Below are positions 1 to 7,917 of a stretch of DNA of 11,905 nt, piece by piece; within the stretch, counting starts at the first letter, position 1; each line of letters starts with the position of its first letter. The stretch lies in contig JAEXTB010000255.1 in the NCBI GenBank assembly GCA_023453725.1, positions 1-11,905 on the forward strand, read 5' to 3'. A program made the position numbers and the translations under genes. Source of the DNA: Bacillota bacterium (GTDB lineage: Bacteria; Bacillota; Clostridia; Christensenellales; CAG-138). The notes under the pieces were generated by a model. That model had not been told where the DNA came from, did no database searches, and worked only from the letters and a program-made list of their open reading frames with translations.

Positions 1-1427
1 CGAACGTATTGCCGTTCAATCCGGAAAATATGCCGGGCACAAGCTGGCATTTGGCGTTCAATACGGCCGCAAGTTTTGTAAGCAACACCAATTGGCAAGC
101 ATATTCGGGGGAAAGCACGCTTTCTTACCTGACGCAGTTTTTGGGGCTGACTGTACAAAATTTTGTTTCCGCTGCAACGGGCATCGCCGTGTTGTTTGCG
201 TTAATACGCGGATTTATCCTGAAGCAAAAAAATACGTTAGGGAGTTTCTGGACCGATCTTGTAAAGACGACGCTCTATATCTTGATCCCTTTGTCCTTTG
301 TGGTGGCGCTACTCTTGGTTTCGCAAGGCGTTGTACAGACGCTTGACCCTTACCACGAGGTCGCTACATTGGAGGGCGGGCTGGCGCAGGTGCTGCCGCT
401 GGGGCCTGCGGCAAGTCAGGTCGCCATCAAGCAGCTTGGAACAAACGGAGGCGGGTTTTTCGGTATGAATTCGGCATATCCGTTTGAAAACCCCACGCCT
501 CTCTCTAACCTGGTACAAACGCTCTCCATCCTGCTCCTTCCTGCCGCGTTATGCGTAACATTCGGTAAAGCGGTGCATGACGCAAAGCAGGGGCGTTCCA
601 TCTATGCGGCCATGATGATTTTATTCATCCTTTGCCTAATCGGCGTAACGGCCAGCGAGCAGTATCTTGCACCGGCCTATACGGGTGTAACCTACGCGGG
701 CAATATGGAAGGGAAGGAAGTCATGCATGGCGTGGGAGCGTCCTCCCTCTGGGCCACGACCACCACCGCCGCCTCCAACGGCTCTGTCAATGCCATGCAT
801 GACAGTTTCACGCCGCTTGGCGGTTTGATTCCCATGTTTTTAATGCAGCTTGGAGAAATCGTGTTCGGAGGTGTGGGCAGCGGGCTATACGGCATGCTTG
901 CGTTTGTGCTGCTCACCGTATTCATTGCCGGTCTTATGGTTGGCCGGACGCCGGAATATCTGGGTAAGAAAGTAGAAGCGTTTGATATGAAGATGGTCTG
1001 CCTGATTGTCCTTGTACCTCCGCTATTTACCCTGATCGGTACAGCCCTTGCCGTTATGAACCCGGATGCGGCGGGCTGGCTGACGAATTCTAGCGCACAC
1101 GGATTCTCGGAAATTCTGTACGCGTATTCTTCGATGGGTAACAATAATGGCAGCGCGTTCGGCGGATTTGCCGCTAACACCGTGTTTACTAACGTTGTGG
1201 GCGGCGCCATTATGCTTGTTTCACGGTTTGTTCCCTTGGGTGCGGCGATATTTCTAGCAGGGAATATGGCAAAGAAAAAGACGGTTGCGTCCAGCGAAGG
1301 AACGCTATCTACCAGCAACGGCATGTTTGTGGGTCTGCTGATTGCCATCATCCTGATCGTTGCGGCACTGAGCTTTGTGCCTGCGCTTGCGCTGGGACCC
1401 ATTGCGGATTACTTTACAACACGTTGA
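1..1427 (+). CDS. kdpA: KdpA, potassium-translocating subunit of the Kdp ATPase (5' partial)
   Basis: KdpA is the channel-like membrane subunit that binds and conducts K+ in the high-affinity KdpFABC uptake pump. The reading frame is open from the first base and ends with TGA at 1425-1427, giving 474 codons. KdpA is usually about 555-570 residues, so roughly 85-95 N-terminal residues lie upstream of the window. A TTG at position 9 is in frame but is not the real start, because family similarity begins at once. All four pore-loop signatures of the SKT superfamily are present: SNTNWQ (nt 81-98), GTNGGGFF (438-461), TAASNG (765-782) and NNNGSAF (1140-1160). The conserved GRTPEYLGKK segment and the C-terminal PALALGPIADY match the family closely. 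kdpB starts 15 bases downstream, so this is one transcription unit. The upstream promoter and any kdpF are outside the window. Confidence 0.98.
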   Translation, partial: NVLPFNPENMPGTSWHLAFNTAASFVSNTNWQAYSGESTLSYLTQFLGLTVQNFVSAATGIAVLFALIRGFILKQKNTLGSFWTDLVKTTLYILIPLSFVVALLLVSQGVVQTLDPYHEVATLEGGLAQVLPLGPAASQVAIKQLGTNGGGFFGMNSAYPFENPTPLSNLVQTLSILLLPAALCVTFGKAVHDAKQGRSIYAAMMILFILCLIGVTASEQYLAPAYTGVTYAGNMEGKEVMHGVGASSLWATTTTAASNGSVNAMHDSFTPLGGLIPMFLMQLGEIVFGGVGSGLYGMLAFVLLTVFIAGLMVGRTPEYLGKKVEAFDMKMVCLIVLVPPLFTLIGTALAVMNPDAAGWLTNSSAHGFSEILYAYSSMGNNNGSAFGGFAANTVFTNVVGGAIMLVSRFVPLGAAIFLAGNMAKKKTVASSEGTLSTSNGMFVGLLIAIILIVAALSFVPALALGPIADYFTTR

Positions 1428-1442
1428 CCGAGGGTAAAAGAG

Positions 1443-3500
1443 ATGAACACAAAAACCAAAAATCAAGGGATATTTATAGATGCGCTGCGCCAGTCCTTTG
1501 TAAAGCTTGCGCCCAAAGTACAGGTGAAAAACCCTGTCATGTTTGTTGTATATATTGGCGCCATCATGACGACCGTGCTCTACTTTCTTTTCTTTGTGGG
1601 AATACATGATGAAAGCGCGGGGTATACGCTGGCGATTGCACTGATATTGTGGTTTACCGTATTGTTTGCGAATTTTGCGGAAGCCATTGCGGAAGGGCGC
1701 GGGCGCGCCCAGGCGGACAGCCTCCGCAGTGCCAGAAAAGACGTCAAGGCAAAGAAATTGAAATCCGCCTCGAATACGGAGGACTATGTAGAGGTACTTT
1801 CCAAGTCCCTCAAAAGGGGGGATATTGTCTATGTTGTGGCCGGAGAGCAGATCCCAATGGACGGCGATGTGATTGAAGGCGCGGCTTCCGTTGATGAAAG
1901 CGCAATTACGGGGGAATCTGCGCCAGTAATCCGCGAATCGGGCGGGGACCGCAGCGCGGTCACCGGCGGCACAACGCTTGTGTCCGACTGGCTGATTATT
2001 AAGGTTACAGCCGAAGCGGGTGAAAGTTTTTTAGATAAGATGATCGCCATGGTGGAGGGGGCTTCCAGAAAAAAGACGCCCAACGAAATCGCGCTGCAAA
2101 TCCTTCTGGTAACTCTGACGATCATATTTGTGCTGGTAAGCGCTACTTTGCTGCCGTTTTCGGCTTTTGCAAGCAGCCAGGCAGGGGCAGGAGCGCCGAT
2201 CTCCGTTACAAACGTCATTGTGCTGCTTGTCTGCCTGGCTCCCACTACCATTGGCGCGCTGCTTTCCTCCATCGGTATCGCCGGGATGAGCCGTCTCAAT
2301 CAGGCGAATGTACTCGCCATGAGCGGGCGTGCCATTGAGGCAGCTGGGGATGTGGATGTGCTGCTGCTGGATAAAACAGGCACCATCACGTTAGGCAATC
2401 GACAGGCGAGCGAATTCCTACCCGTAAAGGGAGTAACGGAGCAGGAACTGGCCGATGCCGCGCAACTCTCCTCCATTGCGGATGAAACCGCCGAGGGACG
2501 CAGCATTGTGGTACTGGCCAAAGAAAAGTTTGGAATTCGCGGCCGGGATATGTCCAAGCTGCAGGCGACGTTTATCGAATTCAGCGCAAAGACAAGGATG
2601 AGCGGCATTGATTATCAGGGAAACGAAATCCGCAAGGGCGCTGCCGAGGCGGTGAAGGGATACGTCCTGCAAAAGGGCGGGCGTTACCCGGAAGAATGCG
2701 ATACAATCGTGAAGCGCGTTGCCGGAATGGGCGGAACGCCGCTGGTAGTGGCGCAAAACGGACGGGTGCTCGGTGTTGTGTATTTAAAGGATATTGTCAA
2801 AAATGGCGTCAAGGAGCGGTTTGAAGACCTCAGGAAAATGGGAATCAAAACAATCATGATCACTGGGGATAACCCCATGACCGCAGCCGCCATTGCAGCG
2901 GAAGCCGGTGTAGACGATTTCTTAGCCGAAGCCACACCGGAAGCAAAGCTGACGCTTATTCGGGATTATCAAGTAAAAGGTCATTTGGTAGCCATGACTG
3001 GGGACGGAACAAATGATGCACCGGCGCTTGCGCAGGCAGACGTTGCCGTCGCCATGAATACGGGCACGCAGGCCGCAAAAGAAGCGGGGAACATGGTGGA
3101 TCTAGACTCCAACCCCACCAAGCTCATCGATATTGTGCGCATCGGTAAGCAACTGTTGATGACGCGGGGGTCGCTGACGACGTTCAGCGTAGCGAATGAT
3201 GTGGCAAAGTACTTTGCCATCATACCGGTGCTGTTCTTCACCATCTATCCAGAGTTAAGTACCCTGAACTTTATGGGGCTGACCAGCACGTCAACCGCGA
3301 TGCTTTCGGCCATCATCTACAACGCGCTGATTATCATTGCGCTGATTCCTCTGGCGCTCAAAGGCGTCAAATACCGAGAATTGCCTGCGGGAAAACTTTT
3401 AAAGCGCAACCTGCTTATTTATGGCCTGGGCGGGCTTGCGGCTCCGTTTGCGGCGATTAAAGCCATAGATGTCATATTGACTGCCTGCGGTATTCGATAA
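1443..3500 (+). CDS. kdpB: KdpB, P-type ATPase catalytic subunit of the potassium pump
   Basis: KdpB hydrolyses ATP to power K+ uptake through KdpA. The 685-residue product has normal family length (about 680). Visible P-type ATPase landmarks are the actuator-domain TGES loop at residues 156-159, the phosphorylation motif DKTGTITLGNR with the phosphorylated Asp at residue 310, the nucleotide-binding-domain KGAAEAV segment, MITGDNPMTA, and the hinge motif GDGTNDAPAL with Asp521 and Asp525. Hydrophobic segments precede the actuator domain, flank the catalytic loop, and form the C-terminal helices. The Ser of TGES is the counterpart of E. coli Ser162, whose phosphorylation is known to inhibit the pump. 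The ATG at 1443 follows a GAGGG ribosome binding site (1430-1434) with an 8-base gap. kdpC starts 12 bases after the stop. No broken motif is seen, so the subunit should be active. Confidence 0.98.
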   Translation: MNTKTKNQGIFIDALRQSFVKLAPKVQVKNPVMFVVYIGAIMTTVLYFLFFVGIHDESAGYTLAIALILWFTVLFANFAEAIAEGRGRAQADSLRSARKDVKAKKLKSASNTEDYVEVLSKSLKRGDIVYVVAGEQIPMDGDVIEGAASVDESAITGESAPVIRESGGDRSAVTGGTTLVSDWLIIKVTAEAGESFLDKMIAMVEGASRKKTPNEIALQILLVTLTIIFVLVSATLLPFSAFASSQAGAGAPISVTNVIVLLVCLAPTTIGALLSSIGIAGMSRLNQANVLAMSGRAIEAAGDVDVLLLDKTGTITLGNRQASEFLPVKGVTEQELADAAQLSSIADETAEGRSIVVLAKEKFGIRGRDMSKLQATFIEFSAKTRMSGIDYQGNEIRKGAAEAVKGYVLQKGGRYPEECDTIVKRVAGMGGTPLVVAQNGRVLGVVYLKDIVKNGVKERFEDLRKMGIKTIMITGDNPMTAAAIAAEAGVDDFLAEATPEAKLTLIRDYQVKGHLVAMTGDGTNDAPALAQADVAVAMNTGTQAAKEAGNMVDLDSNPTKLIDIVRIGKQLLMTRGSLTTFSVANDVAKYFAIIPVLFFTIYPELSTLNFMGLTSTSTAMLSAIIYNALIIIALIPLALKGVKYRELPAGKLLKRNLLIYGLGGLAAPFAAIKAIDVILTACGIR

Positions 3501-3512
3501 GGAGAATGTACC

Positions 3513-4073
3513 ATGAAAAGGTTCACAAGCATATTGAAGCCTGCGCTCCTCTGTTTTGTTATTTTGATGCTGCTGTGCGGCGTTGTGTATACGGGGGCGG
3601 TCACGGGTGTGGCTCAGCTGATGTTCCCAAATGAGGCAAACGGGAGCGTTATCGCCGTCACGTTGAAGGACGGTTCGAAAAAGGAATACGGTTCCAGGCT
3701 GATCGCCCAGGAATTTACCAAGCCTGAGTATTTGATCGGGCGGCCTTTGGGTACGACCAATCTTTCCCCCACAAGTGCAGAGCAAAAGGCACTTGTACAG
3801 GAACGTATCGACTGGTGGCATGCGTTTGATCTCGATAACTCAACCGAAATTCCGTTGGATCTTGTGACGGCCTCGGGCAGCGGGGTGGACCCGCATATTA
3901 CACCTGAAGCCGCGGAATACCAGGTGAAACGGATCGCGGCTGCAAGGGGAATAGAAGAGGAAGCGGTCAGAAACGTCATTCAGGACTATACAAAAGGGCG
4001 GTTCTTAGGCGTATTCGGGGAGAGGGCCGTCAATGTGCTGCAAGTGAATCTCGCACTGGACGGCCTGCTCTAA
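3513..4073 (+). CDS. kdpC: KdpC, accessory subunit of the potassium-translocating ATPase
   Basis: KdpC is the small single-span subunit that joins KdpA and KdpB and is thought to raise affinity for nucleotide or K+ in the assembled pump. The 186-residue protein has one N-terminal membrane helix (about residues 11-33) and an extracytoplasmic domain. Conserved family blocks are YLIGRP (73-78), NLSPTSAEQ (83-91), the SGSGVDPHIT signature (121-130) and the C-terminal VNVLQVNLALDGL. The insert between the GRP and NLSPTS blocks is short, which fits Firmicutes-type KdpC. The ATG at 3513 follows a clear AAGGAGA ribosome binding site, and the gene is 12 bases after kdpB. A 49-base gap with its own promoter separates it from kdpD. 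Confidence 0.97.
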   Translation: MKRFTSILKPALLCFVILMLLCGVVYTGAVTGVAQLMFPNEANGSVIAVTLKDGSKKEYGSRLIAQEFTKPEYLIGRPLGTTNLSPTSAEQKALVQERIDWWHAFDLDNSTEIPLDLVTASGSGVDPHITPEAAEYQVKRIAAARGIEEEAVRNVIQDYTKGRFLGVFGERAVNVLQVNLALDGLL

Positions 4074-4074
4074 T

Positions 4075-4102
4075 TTGAAAGCTGCGAGTGCCGTAGTATA
4101 AT
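4075..4102 (+). promoter_or_regulatory. Internal sigma-A promoter for kdpDE
   Basis: TTGAAA (4075-4080) and a perfect TATAAT (4097-4102) are separated by 16 bases and lie in the short kdpC-kdpD gap, overlapping nothing coding. The predicted transcript would start near 4109, only about 14 bases before the kdpD ATG, leaving just room for the GGGTGGTGG ribosome binding site. This should give basal KdpD/KdpE independent of the induced kdpABC transcript. The hexamers are seen directly; activity is inferred. Confidence 0.65.
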
Positions 4103-4122
4103 CTCAATAGGGTGGTGGTTGG

Positions 4123-6819
4123 ATGGAAAAGCAGGAAAGACGTCCCGATCCGGATGCCATTTTGGAGCAACTGCGCGGCGAGAAAGAAGGCGGGCAGGGC
4201 AAACTGAAAATTTACTTTGGCTATGCGGCGGGCGTGGGAAAGACCTATGCCATGCTCGATGACGCGCGCGAGCAGTATAGAAACGGCGTGGATGTACTGG
4301 TTGGGTATGTGGAGCCCCACACAAGGCCGGAGACCATGAAACTGATGGAAGGACTCCCGGCCTTGCTGCCTCGTTCGATAGAATACCGGAATATCGAACT
4401 AAAGGAATTCGATATTGACGCCGCTTTACGGCGTAGGCCAAAGCTGATATTGGTGGATGAGCTTGCCCACTCGAACGCCGAAGGCGTACGCAACCGCAAG
4501 CGGTACCAGGACATTGAGGAACTATTAAATGCGGGAATTGACGTATATACCACCGTTAACGTCCAGCATATTGAAAGCCTCAATAATATCATTGAAGACA
4601 TCACCAAAGTAAGCGTGCGGGAGACGGTGCCGGATTTCATATTTGACCGGGCGGATACCGTAAAGCTTGTTGACATTGACCCGGAAGAGCTTCTGCGCCG
4701 TTTTGAAGAGGGAAAAATCTACCGGCCGGAGCGCGCGCAGACGGCGATGCACAACTTCTTTACCAAGGAGAACTTGCGGCTTTTGCGCGAGGTTGCTGTG
4801 CGCAAGGTTGCGGATAGAATCAGCTACGAGAATCACGAGCGGCATCTGTCCGATAAAATGGCAAACGTCAAGCTGCTTGTATGCATTGGCGCATCCCCAT
4901 CCTCCTCACGCTGTATCCGCTGGACTGCCCGGGCGGCAGAAGCCTTTCATGCTCCGTGGGCAGCCGTGTATGTGGAAACCATCGAAAGCGAATACCTGAC
5001 CAACGAACAGAAAAAGAATATCCGCGCCAATATGGAATTGGCAGAACAAATGGGGGCGGAAATCGTTACATTGTCTGGCCATGATATTGCGGTTGCCGTG
5101 GCCGAATATGCCAAACTTTCAGGTATCACCAACATTGTAGTCGGCAAAAGCAGGAATAAAAAGACCATCAGGAACCTGTTTGATACAGATTTTGAGGATA
5201 AGCTGATTTCACTTTTGCCCAGCATAGAGGTGCATATTATTCCTGGGCAAAGCGTGCGGCGGACCTACAAAAAGCCAAGGAGATTTGAATGGCCCCACCA
5301 TTTCAGCTTGACATGGAAAGACACCATCATGACGGTGGGGTTTCTGGTTGCGGCTACGCTTCTTTCGTTTGGGTTAAGATATCTCAATATTGCCGATCAG
5401 AATGTAATTATGGTATACATTCTTTCAGTACTGCTCATATCAAGAGCCACAGACGGATATCTGTCCAGCATCATCGCCTCTGTGCTGAGCGTACTTTGCT
5501 TCAACTTCTTTTTTACCGCCCCGTATTATACGTTCAACGCCATACAGCCCGGTTATCCTGTCACGTTTCTCATTATGCTGATTGCGGCGTTGATTACGAG
5601 TACGCTGACCGTCAAAATCAAGACGCAGGCACGGCTTGCCGTCCAGCGGGAGCGCCGGACGGACGTGCTGTATGAGATCAACAAAAAACTCCTTGCTACG
5701 CGTGAGCTTGACAATATTGTGGAGCTGATCAACGAATACGTTGTCAACCTCTTTGGCCGCTCCGTCATCCTATATACAGTCGACCCGGAGCAGGGCGCGA
5801 ACGGCAGCTTCCAGCAGGCGGAAGGGGAAGGGGACGACTCCTTTTTACAATCCGCCGATGAACAGGCGGTTGCCCATTGGGTGTTTGTCAACCAAAAGCG
5901 TGCAGGCGCTGGCACGGATACGCTCATGGGCGCTGGAGCGTTTTATATGCCTGTGATTTCCTCCCGCAGGGTACTTGCCGTGGTCGGGATTTCGTGCCTG
6001 AAAGGGAATTTAGACCATGGGGGCCGCCTGTTTCTGCGGATGATTGCCTCCCAGCTTGCCATGGCGCTCGAACGGCAGCGGCTTTCCGACCAACAGCGTG
6101 AAATACTGGTGGAGGCCGAAAAAGAGAAAATGCGCAGCAATCTGTTGCGTGCTATCTCGCATGATCTGCGTACGCCTCTTGCCGGAATTCTGGGGGCCAG
6201 CGCCACCATCCGCGAAAACGGGAAAGAGTTGGACGAAGCCACATTTGATAAACTTATCGTAAGCATACAGGAGGAATCCCAGTGGCTGATCCATATCGTT
6301 GAAAATCTCCTCTCCGTCACCCGCATCAACGCGGGCGGCTCTAAAGTTACAAAAACACCGGAGGCCGGGGAAGAAGTGGTAGCGGAGGCAGTCGGTCGCG
6401 TAAAGCGGCGGTTTTCAAACAGAGCCATATCCGTACAGGTCCCGGATGAACTTCTGGAGGTACCCATGGATGCTACATTAATTGCGCAGGTGCTGATCAA
6501 TCTGCTAGAGAATGCCGTTCAGCATTCGCCCGAAGAGTCAGAGGTGACCGTAAGACTCAAAAGAATAGAAGACACCGCAGTGTTTGAAGTGCTGGACAGC
6601 GGCACGGGCATTCCAAAGGAAGATTTGCCGTATCTGTTTGAAAGCTATGTGCCGCATGGCGACAAGCCCTCCGATTCTTCGCGCGGAATGGGGATTGGCC
6701 TTTCCATTTGTATGTCCATTATCAAGGCGCACAATGGAAAAATGGAAGCAGAGAACAGAAAGGAAGGCGGTGCGGTGTTTCGATTTGCACTGCCCTTGGA
6801 AGGGGGTACCGTCATATGA
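4123..6819 (+). CDS. kdpD: KdpD, membrane sensor histidine kinase for K+ limitation
   Basis: KdpD senses K+ supply or turgor and phosphorylates KdpE. At 898 residues it is full length (E. coli 894). In order it shows the KdpD N-terminal domain (about 20-230) with Walker A GYAAGVGKT at 33-41, a universal-stress-protein-like domain (about 250-375), four membrane helices of the DUF4118 type (about 402-420, 427-442, 447-464, 479-497), a GAF-like region (about 515-645), a HisKA domain with phosphoacceptor His680 in SHDLRTPL, and a HATPase domain with N-box Asn797 (NLLENAVQHSP) and glycine boxes DSGTGIP and GMGIGLS. The ATG at 4123 follows a GGGTGGTGG site. The stop overlaps the kdpE start in ATGA, implying coupled translation. 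In some Firmicutes the stress-protein domain binds c-di-AMP; here only a partial likeness to that motif is visible. Confidence 0.97.
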   Translation: MEKQERRPDPDAILEQLRGEKEGGQGKLKIYFGYAAGVGKTYAMLDDAREQYRNGVDVLVGYVEPHTRPETMKLMEGLPALLPRSIEYRNIELKEFDIDAALRRRPKLILVDELAHSNAEGVRNRKRYQDIEELLNAGIDVYTTVNVQHIESLNNIIEDITKVSVRETVPDFIFDRADTVKLVDIDPEELLRRFEEGKIYRPERAQTAMHNFFTKENLRLLREVAVRKVADRISYENHERHLSDKMANVKLLVCIGASPSSSRCIRWTARAAEAFHAPWAAVYVETIESEYLTNEQKKNIRANMELAEQMGAEIVTLSGHDIAVAVAEYAKLSGITNIVVGKSRNKKTIRNLFDTDFEDKLISLLPSIEVHIIPGQSVRRTYKKPRRFEWPHHFSLTWKDTIMTVGFLVAATLLSFGLRYLNIADQNVIMVYILSVLLISRATDGYLSSIIASVLSVLCFNFFFTAPYYTFNAIQPGYPVTFLIMLIAALITSTLTVKIKTQARLAVQRERRTDVLYEINKKLLATRELDNIVELINEYVVNLFGRSVILYTVDPEQGANGSFQQAEGEGDDSFLQSADEQAVAHWVFVNQKRAGAGTDTLMGAGAFYMPVISSRRVLAVVGISCLKGNLDHGGRLFLRMIASQLAMALERQRLSDQQREILVEAEKEKMRSNLLRAISHDLRTPLAGILGASATIRENGKELDEATFDKLIVSIQEESQWLIHIVENLLSVTRINAGGSKVTKTPEAGEEVVAEAVGRVKRRFSNRAISVQVPDELLEVPMDATLIAQVLINLLENAVQHSPEESEVTVRLKRIEDTAVFEVLDSGTGIPKEDLPYLFESYVPHGDKPSDSSRGMGIGLSICMSIIKAHNGKMEAENRKEGGAVFRFALPLEGGTVI

Positions 6820-7526
6820 TTGCCAAGCCGCTTATTCTGATTGTGGAGGACGACGAGACCATCGCAAGTTTTATTTCCGCGGCCCTCACCGCCAACAATT
6901 ATTCTGTGGTCAAGACATCGAAAGGCAAGGAAGCGCTGGAACTGACAGCCTCCCATGTACCCGATCTTATTCTGCTGGACTTGGGGCTGCCGGATATGGA
7001 CGGTATAGAGGTGCTAAAAAGCGTCCGCAAATGGTCGCGCCTACCCATCGTCATCGTGTCGGCGCGCGGATATGAGCGGGAAAAGGTTCAGGCGCTGGAC
7101 CTTGACGCGGATGATTATATTGTAAAGCCCTTTGGAACATCGGAACTGCTTGCAAGAATACGCACGGCGCTGCGGCACAGCGCAAGGGCGGCGGAGGGAA
7201 ACTCCCCAGTCAGCCATGCGGTGAAAATCGGAGAACTCGAGATAGACAATAACAAGCGCATCGTCACGCTTGCGGGGAAGAATATCCACCTCACGCCCAT
7301 CGAATATAAAATACTTGTCCTGCTTTCACAAAACGCGGGCAAGGTGCTCACCCACGATTTTATCATCCGGGAGATATGGGGACCGTACGCGAACGAAAGC
7401 CACACGTTGCGGGTCAATATGGCCAATATCCGCAGAAAGGTGGAAAGAAACCCGGGCGAGCCCAAATATATCTTAACCGAGATGGGCGTCGGCTACCGGA
7501 TGGTCGAAGAAATGCCGCAACCGTAG
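6816..7526 (+). CDS. kdpE: KdpE, OmpR/PhoB-family response regulator of the kdp operon
   Basis: KdpE is the DNA-binding partner of KdpD and activates kdpABC when phosphorylated. The 236-residue product has a receiver domain with the acidic pair Asp12/Asp13 (VEDDE), phosphoacceptor Asp55 in LILLDLGLPD, a conserved Ser in VSARG (82) and Lys104 in IVKPFG. A winged-helix output domain of the Trans_reg_C type follows (about 135-230), with LTPIEYKIL and the C-terminal GVGYRM typical of the family. The start at 6816 was chosen because it overlaps the kdpD stop as ATGA, has an AAGGGGG site upstream, and gives the standard N-terminus. A longer frame from 6708 lies inside kdpD. The gene closes the operon; no convincing rho-independent terminator is seen after it. 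Confidence 0.97.
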   Translation: MIAKPLILIVEDDETIASFISAALTANNYSVVKTSKGKEALELTASHVPDLILLDLGLPDMDGIEVLKSVRKWSRLPIVIVSARGYEREKVQALDLDADDYIVKPFGTSELLARIRTALRHSARAAEGNSPVSHAVKIGELEIDNNKRIVTLAGKNIHLTPIEYKILVLLSQNAGKVLTHDFIIREIWGPYANESHTLRVNMANIRRKVERNPGEPKYILTEMGVGYRMVEEMPQP

Positions 7527-7540
7527 CGGGCTCTCTGTTA

Positions 7541-7578
7541 AGGAGATATTAATGTATTTTTTGGGTTTTCGTATATAG
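7541..7578 (+). other. Strong ribosome binding site and ATG with an 8-codon aborted frame
   Basis: AAGGAGATATT sits at an ideal distance before ATG at 7552, only 25 bases after the kdpE stop. The frame reads MYFLGFRI and then stops with TAG at 7576-7578. Translation signals this strong do not usually precede an 8-codon frame. The stop falls on the first bases of the AGACAT motif that begins the repeat block. The simplest reading is the 5' end of a former sixth operon gene, cut off by arrival of the repeat block. A leader peptide is the alternative. Confidence 0.4.
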
Positions 7579-7735
7579 ACATTTATGTATAGACAATTAT
7601 GGTTTTAGCTCCAAACCGAAAGCATTCTGAGCTGCTATTAAACATAGTGCGAAGTTCACTTCAGGGCGCTGGGAGAAACATAATCGGAAGTGCATTTCAT
7701 CGCCCGGGGCTAAACATAATGGGAAAGTTGAAATT
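7577..7735 (+). repeat. Left block of degenerate 36-bp-spaced repeats flanking the methyltransferase gene
   Basis: Three clear units of a motif with consensus AAACATAATGCGAAGTT begin at 7640, 7676 and 7712, exactly 36 bases apart. More degenerate starts (AGACAT at 7577, AGACAA at 7591) precede them. The first unit is AAACATAGTGCGAAGTTCAC, the second AAACATAATCGGAAGTGCAT, the third AAACATAATGGGAAAGTT. The block is non-coding, lies between kdpE and the methyltransferase gene, and has a diverged partner in the same orientation after that gene. Repeats and spacers both vary, so this is not a CRISPR array. Arrays of protein-binding repeats at transposon ends are one known parallel, but no transposase is present. 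Confidence 0.75.
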
Positions 7736-7746
7736 CTAGCTTTCGG
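7616..7746. repeat. 8-bp inverted repeat enclosing the left repeat block
   Basis: CCGAAAGC (7616-7623) and its exact reverse complement GCTTTCGG (7739-7746) bracket the three clear repeat units of the left block. The arms do not extend usefully beyond 8 bases. An 8-bp match within 130 bases can occur by chance, but the position around the repeat units is notable. No such pair was found around the right block. Confidence 0.35.
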
Positions 7747-7839
7747 ATAATGAGAATGGTTGTGGCAACAGTCATAGGGTCATGTGCAAAAAGTGCGGTT
7801 TTTAAGCAAGGGCATATCCTCTTTGAAAAGAAGGCGGGT

Positions 7840-7868
7840 TTGTGTATTCGCTTGAAAAAATTTATAAT
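7840..7868 (+). promoter_or_regulatory. Sigma-A promoter of the methyltransferase gene
   Basis: TTGTGT (7840-7845) and a perfect TATAAT (7863-7868) are 17 bases apart. Transcription would start near 7875, about 43 bases before the ATG at 7918. The promoter lies inside the upward extension of the reading frame, which supports using the downstream start. It makes the gene independent of the kdp operon and of the left repeat block. Confidence 0.65.
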
Positions 7869-7917
7869 AGCTATATGGGCGGATGGTAACATTCAAGCTC
7901 TTACGCGGGAGAACAGC

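Noticed and set aside
692..1402. 236-codon frame on the minus strand within kdpA
   Set aside because: It is antisense to a highly conserved gene, has odd composition (Ser/Pro/Ala/Ile rich), and is explained by codon bias of the kdpA frame.
6708..6815. Longer KdpE start at 6708 (272 residues)
   Set aside because: It lies inside the kdpD coding region and adds non-conserved residues; the ATGA overlap at 6816 is the normal arrangement.
7527..7575. Rho-independent terminator after kdpE
   Set aside because: A T-rich stretch is present (7557-7569), but no stable GC-rich stem precedes it.
7640..7735. CRISPR array
   Set aside because: The repeats are degenerate, the inter-repeat gaps are only about 14-19 bases, there are few units, and no cas genes are present.
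7740..7805. Zinc-ribbon-like peptide NGCGNSHRVMCKKCGF in a plus frame
   Set aside because: It has one CXXC pair and a lone Cys in a frame with stops on both sides. No start site or second CXXC is present, so chance is the better explanation.
7750..7917. Longer methyltransferase start at 7750 (329 residues)
   Set aside because: The added 56 residues do not look like a protein domain, contain the TTGTGT/TATAAT promoter, and have no good ribosome binding site. The ATG at 7918 has a GGGAG site and a sensible N-terminus.
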